Both the position numbers and the translations under genes were made by a program. Positions 47,620-56,344 of a DNA stretch of 64,000 bases are shown here, one piece after another. Each line of letters opens with the position of its first letter. Position 1 is the stretch's first letter. The DNA is taken from positions 1 through 64,000 of the forward strand of contig NZ_QOCZ01000004.1 in the NCBI RefSeq assembly GCF_018207095.1, given 5' to 3'. The notes under the pieces were generated by a model. The model had not been told where the DNA came from. It saw only the letters and a program-made list of their open reading frames with translations, and did not search any database. The stretch is from Nocardiopsis sp. MG754419 (GTDB lineage: Bacteria; Actinomycetota; Actinomycetes; Streptosporangiales; Streptosporangiaceae).

Positions 47620-48084
47620 TCAACCCACGGCGGGGTTCTCGACCGGTGCCCCGAAGTACGCCTTGGCCGCCTGCCGGAACAACAGCCCCACCACGACGAA
47701 CGCGAAGATCGCCACGATGACGCCGGCGAGGTCGCCGACCGGTGTCGCGATCAGCACCAGGAAGATCACACCCGCGACGGCGTTGACGCCGATGGTGGCG
47801 GTCCGGGCCTGAGGCCGGGCCTTGGCGACCATCACGACCAGAACGATCGCGGCCACGCCGTAGATGAAGGCGATGATGGAGCTGACGTACACCGCCCAGA
47901 CCTGCTCCTCCGCGACCGCGGCCTCGGACTGCATCTCCGCCGGCACCAGGGTCGCCATGTCCATGGTGTCGATGAACAAGGCTCCCAGGAGTCCGAGGAC
48001 CGCGTTGAAGAGCTGGTAGATGGCGATCAGGATCAACAGCACCTGGACGGCGGTGACGCTGCCGGGCTTGACTTTCGTGCTCAT
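47620..48084 (-). CDS. Four-TM membrane protein of unknown function
   Basis: 154 aa with four TM helices (about 10-36, 64-84, 95-112, 118-138) and short loops. The ATG at 48084 is preceded by AAAGAGG, which decides it over the upstream in-frame ATG. Small alpha-helical proteins of this layout are common in actinomycetes, but I do not recognise the family. Convergent with the thiamine-binding gene. Confidence 0.75.
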   Translation of the reverse strand: MSTKVKPGSVTAVQVLLILIAIYQLFNAVLGLLGALFIDTMDMATLVPAEMQSEAAVAEEQVWAVYVSSIIAFIYGVAAIVLVVMVAKARPQARTATIGVNAVAGVIFLVLIATPVGDLAGVIVAIFAFVVVGLLFRQAAKAYFGAPVENPAVG

Positions 48085-48246
48085 GTGCCTCTTTCCGGCT
48101 AGGGGGATCTCGCTCGGACGGACCTGTAGCCGAATACGGCCCGGCAACACTTGATCAGTGGAAATAGTTCCGTTCGCGCAGTTGGAACGGGGTGCCGCCG
48201 ACGGTCGCCGTTCGGGCTTTCGTTCCCCGGGGCCGGTCCGAGGCCG

Positions 48247-48846
48247 TCAGTCGCGTTCCCCGCCCGGCCTCCAGAGGACCTCGTCTCCGTCCCGGGCGAC
48301 GTACCGGCCGAGGATGAACATCAGGTCCGAGAGCCGGTTGAGGTACTGGGCGGTGAGCGGGTTGACCCCGTCGCCGTGCTCCTCGATGGCGGCCCAGACC
48401 GCGCGCTCGGCCCGGCGCACGACGATGCGGGCCGTGTGCAGTAGGGCGACGGTGGGGGAGCCGCCGGGCAGGATGAAGCTGCGCAGCGTCGGCAGGTCCG
48501 CGTTGTAGGTGTCGCAGGCCTCCTCCAGCCGGGTGACGTACTCGGGGAGGATGCGCAGGGGCGGGTACTCGGGGTCGGCCACGATGGGCGTGGACAGGTC
48601 CGCGCCGAGGTCGAAGAGTTCGTTCTGCACGCGGCCCAGCAGGGCGCGGACGTCGTCGGGAACCTCGCCCAGGGCCAGCGCTACGCCGATGGCGGCGTTG
48701 GCCTCCTCGGTGTCGGCGTACCCGACGAGGCGGGTGTCGTTCTTGGAGGTCCTGCTCATGTCACCGAGCGCCGTCGTTCCGGCGTCACCGGTGCGGGTGT
48801 AGATCTTCGACAGTACGACCGGCTTGTCCGTGTCCCGTTTGGTCAT
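48247..48846 (-). CDS. pduO: PduO-type cob(I)alamin adenosyltransferase
   Basis: 199 aa. Transfers the adenosyl group of ATP to cob(I)alamin, making adenosylcobalamin. KIYTRTGDAGTTALGD (about 14-29) binds ATP, and VVRRAERAVW (about 142-151) and YLNRLSDLMF (about 168-177) are family signatures. The start at 48846 follows a leaderless-type -10; the frame upstream is not supported. Adenosylcobalamin is the cofactor of methylmalonyl-CoA mutase, which fits the epimerase at 62.1 kb. Confidence 0.94.
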   Translation of the reverse strand: MTKRDTDKPVVLSKIYTRTGDAGTTALGDMSRTSKNDTRLVGYADTEEANAAIGVALALGEVPDDVRALLGRVQNELFDLGADLSTPIVADPEYPPLRILPEYVTRLEEACDTYNADLPTLRSFILPGGSPTVALLHTARIVVRRAERAVWAAIEEHGDGVNPLTAQYLNRLSDLMFILGRYVARDGDEVLWRPGGERD

Positions 48847-48853
48847 GGGGCTC

Positions 48854-48859
48854 AGCCTA
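48854..48859 (-). promoter_or_regulatory. Leaderless -10 for the adenosyltransferase
   Basis: TAGGCT on the minus strand, 7 nt before the ATG at 48846. Confidence 0.5.
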
Positions 48860-49055
48860 GGGGAGTGCTTCCGGCGGTCCCGCGGTGGGACGTCGGGGAG
48901 TCGCGGTCGGCCGTGGAGCGGTGTACGGGCCGGGCGGAGAGCCTCCCGTGCGCGGAGAGGGCGGCCGGGTTCGCCGCCACCGACCGACTTTCCGCGCGGA
49001 TCGCCGATTTCGGCACGTCCCTGACCAGGGGAAAGTGACAGAGGATAACTGTTCA

Positions 49056-49094
49056 GTATCAGGGGGTGATAGTGACGTGTCTCACTGATACATT
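49056..49094 (+). promoter_or_regulatory. Nested palindromes and a promoter-like hexamer
   Basis: GTATCAG (49056-49062)/CTGATAC (49085-49091) encloses TATCA-GGGGG-TGATA (49057-49071) and AGTGA-CGTGTC-TCACT (49071-49086, CRP-like, 8 of 10). TACATT (49089-49094) lies 7 nt before an ATG at 49102. The segment is AT-rich for this genome. Confidence 0.5.
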
Positions 49095-49101
49095 GAGGCA
49101 C

Positions 49102-49253
49102 ATGGGAGCTACGGATCGTAGTTTCCGACGGTGGTCGTGCAGATCGTCCCCGGGCGGAACAGAGGGGGGCCGCTCGGGTGGACCGGCGCGAGGGGAGACA
49201 CCGCCAAGGGCGGGTGGCGTGGAACCGGGGGGTTCACGCCACCCGCCCTTTCG
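49102..49253 (+). ncRNA. Candidate small RNA
   Basis: Transcription from the promoter-like site at 49089 would end at a strong hairpin (49206-49250) with a short T-run (CCCTTTCG), giving about 150 nt. The frame from ATG 49102 encodes only Arg/Ser/Gly-rich sequence that runs antisense into the M28 gene, so a protein is unlikely. The same hairpin also terminates the M28 gene on the other strand, which is the simpler explanation for it. Confidence 0.3.
49206..49250. terminator. Bidirectional terminator, M28 peptidase gene
   Basis: AAGGGCGGGTGGCGTG (49206-49221) with CACGCCACCCGCCCTT (49235-49250): 16 perfect pairs, extended inwards by AACC/GGTT. It lies 37 nt beyond the peptidase stop. Confidence 0.8.
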
Positions 49254-49286
49254 CTGTCAGAAGCGGTCGGACGCCGCCGGGTCGCG

Positions 49287-50816
49287 TCAGCGGAGCCAGG
49301 CGTCGCCCTTACGCAGCGGCTCCACCTCGGCCGGCGCGCTGAAGGGCACCACGCCGTTGACCGGCAGGGTGGTCTCGGCGAGGAACTCCACGCCGTGCGC
49401 GCCGGCGGCCGACAGTTCGGCGACCGAGTCCCAGTTGATGTTCTCCAGGTTGTCGTCCGGCGTGTGGTAATACGGGTCGAACGTCTTGCCGGCCTCGCCC
49501 CCGTACCACTCCGCCTGCTCCTCGGTCTTGGTGCCGTCGCCACCGGAGAACAGTCCACCGGAGGGGATCCCCGCCACCATGAACGCGAGGTAGTCGCTGC
49601 GGCCGCTCAGTTCACCCGGCTCGCTGACCTGGCCCTGCTCCTCGAAATAGTCCTCGAAGACCTTGGCGATCGCACCGGAGCCGGACGGGGCGCCCACGGA
49701 ACCGGGCAGCTCCATGCGGCCGTCCAGCACGAACCGGCCGTAGTTGTTCGAGCCGATCATGTCGAAGTTCAGGTAGAGGGCGAGGTCGTCGAGCTCCTGC
49801 TCGGACAGGCCCTCGACGTACTCGGTGGAGCCGACCAGGCCGGACTCCTCGGTGCCCCAGAACGCGAAGCGCACCTTGTTGTTCGGGTCCTCGCCCTGCG
49901 CGGCCAGCTGCCGGGCGGTCTCCAGGAGGAACGCCGTGCCGCTGCCGTTGTCGTTGATCCCGGGGCCGTCCTCGACACTGTCCAGGTGCCCGCCGACGAC
50001 CACCACGTTGTCGTCCTTGCCGCCCGGAGTGTCCGCCAGGATGCTGTAGGAGCTCTCGGTGGTGATGCTCGCGTCCACCTCGACCTTGAGCCGCAGGTGA
50101 CGGGTGCTCGCGTTCAGCTCCTCGCCGAGCGCTCCGGAGACACCGATGGCCGGGACGTCCGACTCGGTGCCCACCGTGCCGGTGAAGAGCTCGTCCTCGT
50201 TGTTGTAGACCAACGCGGCCGAGGCGCCGGCGTCCGCGGCGTTCTGGACCTTCTCGCCGAACGGGCAGCTTCCGCGCTTGACCAGCGCGATGTGGCCCTC
50301 GGGGAAGTCCGCGAACTGCTCGGGCAGACAGCCGCTCTCCGCGGTGTCGGTGGCCACGGCGGTCACCTTGGCGCCGCGGACGCTGCCCGAACCCGAGTAG
50401 GACATGGTCTCGAAGTGCTCGCCCTCCTCGTAGGAGGTCTTCTCCGGGGTGGTCCGGGCCAGAACCGTGGGGGTCAGGGTCCGCCAGGCCTCGTACTCGT
50501 ACTCGTGGCGGTAGGGCTCGTAACCGGCCCGCTCCAGCTGGTCCTCGACGTAGAGGGCGGCGACGTCGTAGCCGGGGGTGTTGGTGGCCCGGTTCCCGCC
50601 GTTGTACTCGGCGATGGTGTTGAGGTTGACCAGGTGGGCCTCGATGGCCTCGGCGGTCACCATCTCCGAGAGCGGGAGCTCGTCGGCGTGGGCCGGGCCG
50701 CTCGCCAGGGTGCCCGCGGTGAGGAACAGGGCGGCGAAGCCGGCGGTGGTGGCTCTGCGCCGGTGGGGGGATCGGTGCACTCCGTGGAGTGCCCGCCCGG
50801 AAAGGTGCGAACGCAC
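49287..50816 (-). CDS. Secreted M28-family zinc aminopeptidase with PA domain
   Basis: 509 aa. The GTG at 50816 has GGAGG 7 nt upstream and starts a long signal peptide (basic RSPHRRR, hydrophobic AGFAALFLTAGTLA, cleavage after AHA). A protease-associated domain lies at about 150-250 (GHIALVKRGSCPFGEKVQNA). The M28 catalytic domain has all zinc and catalytic residues: His/Asp in GGHLDSVEDGPGINDNGSG, Glu-Glu in WGTEESG, Asp in NFDMIGSNN and His in YYHTPDD. It resembles Streptomyces griseus-type aminopeptidases and is exported for peptide nutrition. Confidence 0.92.
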   Translation of the reverse strand: MRSHLSGRALHGVHRSPHRRRATTAGFAALFLTAGTLASGPAHADELPLSEMVTAEAIEAHLVNLNTIAEYNGGNRATNTPGYDVAALYVEDQLERAGYEPYRHEYEYEAWRTLTPTVLARTTPEKTSYEEGEHFETMSYSGSGSVRGAKVTAVATDTAESGCLPEQFADFPEGHIALVKRGSCPFGEKVQNAADAGASAALVYNNEDELFTGTVGTESDVPAIGVSGALGEELNASTRHLRLKVEVDASITTESSYSILADTPGGKDDNVVVVGGHLDSVEDGPGINDNGSGTAFLLETARQLAAQGEDPNNKVRFAFWGTEESGLVGSTEYVEGLSEQELDDLALYLNFDMIGSNNYGRFVLDGRMELPGSVGAPSGSGAIAKVFEDYFEEQGQVSEPGELSGRSDYLAFMVAGIPSGGLFSGGDGTKTEEQAEWYGGEAGKTFDPYYHTPDDNLENINWDSVAELSAAGAHGVEFLAETTLPVNGVVPFSAPAEVEPLRKGDAWLR

Positions 50817-51054
50817 GATGCTGCCTCCGGTGTACGGGGGTCCATCGAACCGTGGGGTGGGGGATGGACACCTGGGGTGGGCGAGATACCGGAGAAGCCT
50901 CGCACCACAGGCCGATGGCGGCAAGGGTACGTCCGCGACATTGCCACAATCAGCCACAGACCTTACGCACCCAGTGCGCGCTGTGATTTCATGGTGGGCC
51001 GATCACGGGCGAATCGTCTCGTGTATCCGGCCTCGGACCGGCCGGCGGGAACGC

Positions 51055-51714
51055 CTACTCGTCCTCTTCGTCGTCCTGGTGCTTGCGCGCCCGGTACTCG
51101 ACGCCCACGCCGCCCATCACCGCGATCCCGCGAATGTGCACGATCGGGGCGTCCGGCTCCACCACGCTGGGGGTGTTCCCCTCGATGCCGAACCCGCCCA
51201 TGATCGGCAGGCCGTGCACCCGCACCTGGATGTCGTCGGGCACGATGATCCCGACCCCGCCCATGAGGGTGCAGATCCAAATGGTCGTCTCGCGCCGGGT
51301 GAAGCGGGCCTCGCGCAGGTCGAGTTCGATGCCGCCCATCATCGCCGCCGCGGTGAACGCGCCCGGAACGACCCAGTTGCCGGAGCGGTCCGCGCCGCCC
51401 ATGAGGACGAGCGCGCTGTTGCTGGTCGGGGCCTGGTCGACGATCCGACCCGCGCCGTAGATCGGGCGGGGCGAACGGAAGTCGGCCGGGACGGGGGTGG
51501 GCGTGGACCCGGTGGTCGGCAGGTCCCGCGTGAGCGGAACGAGCTCGCCGAGGGTCTTGGCGCGGTACACCGCGTCCAGGCGGTCCGCGTGCTCGTCGGG
51601 GTCCAGGCGGCCCTCCGCCAGGGCCTCGCGGAGACTGTGCGCGACGGCGTCACGGTCGGCGTCGGAGGCGCGCATCCGTGCGCTGTCGTCCTCGTGGGGG
51701 GTGAGTTCGCTCAT
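51055..51714 (-). CDS. DUF1707/LiaF-like domain protein
   Basis: 219 aa. N-terminal DUF1707 (about 10-65): MRASDADRDAVAHSLREALAEGRLD then EHADRLDAVYRAKTLGELVPL. The C-terminal half (about 100-210) is a LiaF-like beta-helix with repeated LMGG, MMGGIELDLREA, LMGGVGIIVPDD and IMGGFGIEG turns. No TM helix, so it is cytoplasmic or membrane-peripheral. Start 51714 rather than 51726, because TATGGT lies 7 nt before it as a leaderless -10. Next to a NarL-type two-component/ABC operon, it may be a LiaF-like modulator. Confidence 0.82.
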   Translation of the reverse strand: MSELTPHEDDSARMRASDADRDAVAHSLREALAEGRLDPDEHADRLDAVYRAKTLGELVPLTRDLPTTGSTPTPVPADFRSPRPIYGAGRIVDQAPTSNSALVLMGGADRSGNWVVPGAFTAAAMMGGIELDLREARFTRRETTIWICTLMGGVGIIVPDDIQVRVHGLPIMGGFGIEGNTPSVVEPDAPIVHIRGIAVMGGVGVEYRARKHQDDEEDE

Positions 51715-51721
51715 CGTGTCC

Positions 51722-51727
51722 ACCATA
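51722..51727 (-). promoter_or_regulatory. Leaderless -10 for the DUF1707 gene
   Basis: TATGGT on the minus strand, 7 nt before the ATG at 51714. It contains the alternative upstream ATG. Confidence 0.45.
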
Positions 51728-51812
51728 GTCCGATTCTTCCCGACGCGCCCGCGTACGGCATCCGGGAACGTCCCTGAGACGGCCCTGAGAACGGACCCCG
51801 TACGGGCCGGGG

Positions 51813-52448
51813 CTACTTCTCCGGGAGCAGTCCGCGGCGCATCGCCTGGGACACCGCGGCGGTCCGATCGCCCACACCCAGCTTCTCGTACACACGCATC
51901 AGATGCGTCTTCACTGTGGTGGCACTGATGTTCAGGGTCCGCCCGATCGCCGCGTTGGTGTGCCCGTCCGCGGCCAGCCGCAGCACCTCCACCTCACGCG
52001 GGGAGAGCGTCGGACGTCCGGGTTCGGGGCTCGTGCGCACCCGGGTCAGCAGTTTGCCCGCGAGACGACCGCTGAGCACCGTCTCGCCGCGGGCCGCCGA
52101 CCGCACGGCCTCGGCCAGTTCCGCGCGCGGGGTGTCCTTGAGCAGGTATCCGGTGGCGCCGGCCTCGACCGCGCGCAGGATGTCGGTGTCGGTGTCGTAG
52201 GTGGTGAGCACCAGCACGTGGACGCCCGGGTGCTCGGCGCGGATCCGTTCGGTGGCCTCGACCCCGTCGCCCCCGGGCATGCGCAGATCCATCAGGACCA
52301 CGTCGGGCGCCACGGAGGACACCCGGGTCACCGCCTCGGGTCCCGACCCCGCCTCACCGACGATGTCGAGGTCGGGTTCGGTGCTGAGCATGCCGCGGAT
52401 GCCCTCGCGGACCACGGGATGGTCGTCCACCAGCAGGACACGGATCAT
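51813..52448 (-). CDS. NarL/LuxR-family response regulator
   Basis: 211 aa. Receiver: LVDDHP, phospho-acceptor in VVLMDLRMPGGDG (about residue 54), YLLKD lysine. LuxR HTH at about 145-205 (LSPREVEVLRLAADG, SATTVKTHLMRVYEKL). The ATG at 52448 is preceded by AAGGAGGAG and begins the receiver. Last gene of the ATPase-permease-kinase-regulator operon, 26 bp after the kinase. It probably activates that operon and perhaps the neighbouring DUF1707 gene. Confidence 0.92.
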   Translation of the reverse strand: MIRVLLVDDHPVVREGIRGMLSTEPDLDIVGEAGSGPEAVTRVSSVAPDVVLMDLRMPGGDGVEATERIRAEHPGVHVLVLTTYDTDTDILRAVEAGATGYLLKDTPRAELAEAVRSAARGETVLSGRLAGKLLTRVRTSPEPGRPTLSPREVEVLRLAADGHTNAAIGRTLNISATTVKTHLMRVYEKLGVGDRTAAVSQAMRRGLLPEK

Positions 52449-52474
52449 GGCGCGGTTCTCCTCCTTGGGGCGGA

Positions 52475-53746
52475 TCATTCGTCCGCGTCGTCGTGGGGGA
52501 TGGACAGGCGGACGGTGGTGCCCCCTCCCGGAGCGCTCTCCAGGTCCAGGACTCCGCCGACCGCCTCGGCGCGGTGACGCATGTTGGACAGACCGTTGCC
52601 GTCGGAGCGCAGGGAGGTGTCGAAGCCGCGCCCGTCGTCGGACACCGTCAGGGACACACCGACGTCGGTGTAGGCCAGGGCGACGTCCGCGTGATCGGCG
52701 CCCGCGTGCTTGCGCACGTTGGCCAGGGCCTCCTGCGCGGTGCGCAGGAGACACACCTGCAGGTCGCTGGAGAGCGCCTCGGCGGTCCCGGTGATGGTCG
52801 CGCTCACGCGGATCCCCAGTTCACGGCCGAGACGTTCACTGATCCGGGTGAGCGCCCCGTCCAGGTCGTCCCCCTCCACGGGGACCGCCCGCCGGGCGGC
52901 GACCATCGCACGTGCCTCGGCCAGGTTCTCGGCGGCGGTCTCGCGCATCAGCGCCAGGTGTCGGCGGGCGGTGGCCGGGTCCTCGTCCATCTCCGACTCC
53001 ACCGCCTGGGTGAGCGTGATGATGCTCGTGAACCCCTGGGCGAGGGTGTCGTGCAGTTCCCTGGCCAACCGTTCGCGTTCGGACATGGCTCCGGCCTCCT
53101 CGGACAGACGGGCCGCCTCCTCCCGGGTGCGCCGCAGTTCCTCGATGAGCTCGAAGCGCTCCGCGCTCTGGAGGATGATGCGCTCCACCCAACCGCTGAA
53201 CCACAGGGCGTAGACGAGGATCGCGCCGTTGATGAGCAACGTGACCCCGACCGCCTGGAGCTCCCGCTCACCGAGCAGTCCCTCCAACACGGCGGGGGAC
53301 AGCAGCAGCACGGCCAGGCCCGGCACCGCGTACGCGCCGCCCACGGTCATGAAGAACACCGGTGCGATCGCGACGAGCGCGATGGTCAGGGCGGGGTTGA
53401 GAATGACCGCGGGCAGCGTCGGCAGGAGGAAGAGCAGCACCAACCCCAGGGGGCGGCGCCACCCGGGAAGGTCCCGGTCCCTCGTGAACACGGGGCGGGC
53501 GAAGACGAAGTAGATCGCGATGACCGAGGCCATCAACGCGGCGGTCGGCCACCGCCAGCGCTCGGGACCGGTGAGCAGGGCCAGCACGATCATCCCGACC
53601 ATGATGACCACGAAGGTCGGGTGCCACCAGCGCCCCAGGTCCCATGCGTGCCATTCGGCCGACGCGCGGCCCTCGCGGAGCCGCGCACCGGGCTCGGGAG
53701 CCGTGTCCTCGTCGGTCTCCGGAGCCCGGTTCGCCATTACGCTCAT
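52475..53746 (-). CDS. Sensor histidine kinase
   Basis: 423 aa. Five to six TM helices (about 35-190), then a coiled linker and the phospho-acceptor His in RERLARELHDTLAQGF. HATPase with N-box QEALANVRKHAG and G1 SDDGRGFD. Its ATG overlaps the permease stop (ATGA), and AAGGA is 5 nt upstream, so translation is coupled to the exporter. LiaS/VraS/DesK-like type. Confidence 0.9.
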   Translation of the reverse strand: MSVMANRAPETDEDTAPEPGARLREGRASAEWHAWDLGRWWHPTFVVIMVGMIVLALLTGPERWRWPTAALMASVIAIYFVFARPVFTRDRDLPGWRRPLGLVLLFLLPTLPAVILNPALTIALVAIAPVFFMTVGGAYAVPGLAVLLLSPAVLEGLLGERELQAVGVTLLINGAILVYALWFSGWVERIILQSAERFELIEELRRTREEAARLSEEAGAMSERERLARELHDTLAQGFTSIITLTQAVESEMDEDPATARRHLALMRETAAENLAEARAMVAARRAVPVEGDDLDGALTRISERLGRELGIRVSATITGTAEALSSDLQVCLLRTAQEALANVRKHAGADHADVALAYTDVGVSLTVSDDGRGFDTSLRSDGNGLSNMRHRAEAVGGVLDLESAPGGGTTVRLSIPHDDADE

Positions 53747-54582
53747 CCGTCCTTCTTGGTCTTCCAACGGAACGTCAGCAGGGTGAACACCAAGCCCACC
53801 ACACACCAGATTCCCAGAGCGAGGGCGACCAGGTGCAGATCCCACCCGCCGGTGGCCTCCATGGAGGCCATCTCATCGGGGAAGAACGCCGCCCGCATCC
53901 CCTGACCCATCCACAACAACGGGAACAGCGACGCCCCCGTCAGGACCCAGTCGGGCATGGCCATCACCGGCACGAACACGCCGGACGTGAACTGCAACAG
54001 CAGGAACGGGATGACGACGACGGCGGAGGCCGCCTGGGCGGAACGGGCCAGCGAACTCATGGCGATCCCGAGCAGGGAACAACCGGTGGCCCCGAGCAGG
54101 AGCACCCAGCCGATGGTGACCCACGCCTGGGCGGTGGTCGGCAGGTCGGCGCCGTAGAACAGACCGGCCACGCTCAGCAGCAGCACCACCTGTCCCAGCG
54201 ACAGGAACAGCACCAGGATGGTCTTGCCGATGAAGTAGGCGCTGGGGGGCATCGGCGTGCCGCGCAGGCGGCGCAGTGTCCCGAGCTCGCGGTCCGTGGC
54301 CACGGCGATGCCCAGGGTCTGGAAGCTCACCGACATGAGGCCCATGGCGATGATGCCGGGGAGGTAGTAGTCGACCGCCGGCATCCCCATGTCGAACATG
54401 CCGTCGAAGATCGACGCGAACATGATGAGGATCAGGGTCGGCAGCGAGAAGGTGAAGACGATGCTCTCCCACTCGCGCGCGAAGGTGCGGATCTCCACCC
54501 AGCCACGGGACAGGCCCACGCGCAGGGCTCCGGGTGGAGCCGGACGTGTCGCGGTCAGGGGGATGGCGGTGTCGCCGCTCAT
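53743..54582 (-). CDS. ABC-2 type permease
   Basis: 279 aa, six TM helices. The middle region ATDRELGTLRRLRGTPMPPSAY is the ABC-2 signature loop of drug exporters. The ATG at 54582 overlaps the ATPase stop (ATGA). Works with the upstream ATPase as an exporter of unknown substrate. Confidence 0.9.
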   Translation of the reverse strand: MSGDTAIPLTATRPAPPGALRVGLSRGWVEIRTFAREWESIVFTFSLPTLILIMFASIFDGMFDMGMPAVDYYLPGIIAMGLMSVSFQTLGIAVATDRELGTLRRLRGTPMPPSAYFIGKTILVLFLSLGQVVLLLSVAGLFYGADLPTTAQAWVTIGWVLLLGATGCSLLGIAMSSLARSAQAASAVVVIPFLLLQFTSGVFVPVMAMPDWVLTGASLFPLLWMGQGMRAAFFPDEMASMEATGGWDLHLVALALGIWCVVGLVFTLLTFRWKTKKDG

Positions 54583-55445
54583 GCCACGACCTCCTCGGGG
54601 GTGCGGTCGTCCTTGATCAGGTCGAGGTAGATCTCCTCGAGTGTGGGGCGGTGCACGCTCAACTGCGGGATCTCCCCGCCGAGGCGTTGCGCCAGTTCGG
54701 TGACGGTCCGCGTGGGCGCGTCGGTCCGGGTCTCCCGCCGGGCCCCGTTCTCCGCCCAGGTCACCCGGGCCTGGGCCGAGGCGCGTCCACCCAGTTCCGC
54801 GGGGTGGTCGACGGCGCGGATCCGGCCACCGGAGATCACGCACACCCGGTCGGCCAGGGCCTCGGCCTCCTCCAGGTAGTGGGTGGTGAGCACGATGGTG
54901 GTGCCGCCGTCGGCCAGGCTGCGGATCAGTTCCCAGAACTCGCGCCGGGCCTTGGGGTCGAACCCGGTCGTGGGCTCGTCGAGGAAGAGGAGCTCGGGGC
55001 GGCCGACGATGCCGAGGGCCACGTCGAGGCGGCGGCGCTGGCCTCCGGAGAGGGCGTCGGGCACCGCCTTGGCCTTCTCACTCAGCCCGACCATGTCGAT
55101 GATCCGGTCCGGATCGTCCGCCTCGGGGTAGTACCCGGCGAAGTGGCGGACCACCTCGCGGACCGGCAGCTTCGGGACCAGGGTCTCCTTCTGCCACACG
55201 ATGCCCACGCGGGCGCGCCAGGCCCGCCCCGCCTTGCCCGGATCCTGACCGAGGACGGTGGCCCGGCCACCGCTGCGAGCGCGAAAGCCCTCCAGGATCT
55301 CGACCGTGGTGGTCTTGCCCGCACCGTTGGGGCCGAGGAAGGAGAAGACCTCTCCCCGACCGATGCTCAGGTCGATGCCCGCGACGGCGTCCGTATCGCC
55401 GTAGCGCTTGCGGAGGTCGGTGACCTCGATGACTGTCTCGCTCAT
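54579..55445 (-). CDS. ABC transporter ATP-binding protein
   Basis: 288 aa. Walker A GPNGAGKTT (about 39-47), Q-loop VWQKE, signature LSGGQRRRL, Walker B LLFLDEPT and H-loop TTHYLEEA are intact. The C-terminal extension (about 215-288) is typical of DrrA-like drug exporters. First gene of the four-gene operon with permease, kinase and regulator. GAGGGTCG lies near the ATG. It differs from the two ATPases at 12 and 18 kb, so it is not part of that duplication. Confidence 0.92.
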   Translation of the reverse strand: MSETVIEVTDLRKRYGDTDAVAGIDLSIGRGEVFSFLGPNGAGKTTTVEILEGFRARSGGRATVLGQDPGKAGRAWRARVGIVWQKETLVPKLPVREVVRHFAGYYPEADDPDRIIDMVGLSEKAKAVPDALSGGQRRRLDVALGIVGRPELLFLDEPTTGFDPKARREFWELIRSLADGGTTIVLTTHYLEEAEALADRVCVISGGRIRAVDHPAELGGRASAQARVTWAENGARRETRTDAPTRTVTELAQRLGGEIPQLSVHRPTLEEIYLDLIKDDRTPEEVVA

Positions 55446-55494
55446 GGAACGACCCTCTCGCGGGTCGCGGCCTCGGGGTATCCGCTACGAGGAC

Positions 55495-55528
55495 GGGCCC
55501 GTGTCCTCCATCCGGAGGACACGGGCCC
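55495..55528 (-). terminator. Perfect 15-bp terminator after nucS
   Basis: GGGCCCGTGTCCTCC-ATCC-GGAGGACACGGGCCC, 34 nt past the nucS stop and upstream of the ABC operon. Confidence 0.8.
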
Positions 55529-55561
55529 GGAGGCGCGTCGGTCGGAACCCGGGGTCGCGGG

Positions 55562-56239
55562 TCAGAAGAGGCGGAGCGCGTCGGGCTCGATACCGCGCAG
55601 CTCGTCGTAGTCCAGCACGACGCAGGAGATGCCACGGTCCTCGGCCAGCACCCGCGCCTGGGGCTTGATCTCCTGGGCGGCGAACACCCCGGTCACGGGG
55701 GCCAGGGACGGGTCCCGGTTGAGCAGTTCCAGGTAGCGGGTGAGCTGCTCGACGCCGTCGATGTCCCCCCGCCGCTTCAACTCCACGGCGACCGTCCGGC
55801 TCGCGCCGTCGCGGCACAGGATGTCCACCGGGCCGATGGCGGTGGGGTACTCACGGCGGATGAGCGTGTACCCCTCGCCGAGCGTGGTGATGTGCTCGGC
55901 CAACAGTTCCTGCAGGTGGGCCTCGACACCGTCCTTCTGCAGGCCGGGGTCCTTGCCGAGCTCGTGCGAGGAGTCGTGCATGATCTCCTCGATCGTCAGC
56001 ACGAGCTTCTCCCCGGACTTGCCGTGGGTCACCGTCCACACGTCGGGACCGTCGGCGACGGTCTCCTCGCGCAGCTTGCACGGGGGGTTCATCCAGTTCA
56101 GCGGCTTGAACGCCCGATCGTCGGCGTGGATGGACACGCTCCCGTCCGCCTTGATGAGGATCAGGCGGGGAGCCATGGGCAGGTGGGCGGTGAGCCGGCC
56201 GGCATAGTCGACGCTGCACCGCGCGATGACGAGACGCAC
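55562..56239 (-). CDS. nucS: Mismatch-specific endonuclease NucS
   Basis: 225 aa. Cuts both strands at G-T, G-G and T-T mismatches and provides the MutS/MutL-independent mismatch repair of actinobacteria. N-terminal beta-sandwich DNA-binding domain (about 1-110). C-terminal PD-(D/E)XK nuclease with Asp in GPVDILCRD and Glu-x-Lys in [10 protein letters not shown] (about 150-159). The last residues ALRLF form the beta-clamp binding motif. GTG start, with TAACGT 8 nt upstream suggesting a leaderless mRNA. Confidence 0.95.
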   Translation of the reverse strand: MRLVIARCSVDYAGRLTAHLPMAPRLILIKADGSVSIHADDRAFKPLNWMNPPCKLREETVADGPDVWTVTHGKSGEKLVLTIEEIMHDSSHELGKDPGLQKDGVEAHLQELLAEHITTLGEGYTLIRREYPTAIGPVDILCRDGASRTVAVELKRRGDIDGVEQLTRYLELLNRDPSLAPVTGVFAAQEIKPQARVLAEDRGISCVVLDYDELRGIEPDALRLF

Positions 56240-56332
56240 GGGACGTCACGTTACCGCCTCCGGTGGGCCCTCGGGGACGGTCAGGGCGGTTCCCGGGCGG
56301 GGCCGCGCCGGGTGTCCGGACCCTCCGACGTC

Positions 56333-56338
56333 TAGGCT
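56333..56338 (+). promoter_or_regulatory. Leaderless -10 for the MFS gene
   Basis: TAGGCT, 6 nt before the ATG at 56345. Confidence 0.5.
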
Positions 56339-56344
56339 GTCCGG

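Noticed and set aside
49066-49470. Plus-strand 134-codon frame starting near the palindromes
   Set aside because: Arg/Ser/Gly-rich, without motifs, and antisense to the 3' end of the M28 gene; a non-coding transcript is more plausible.
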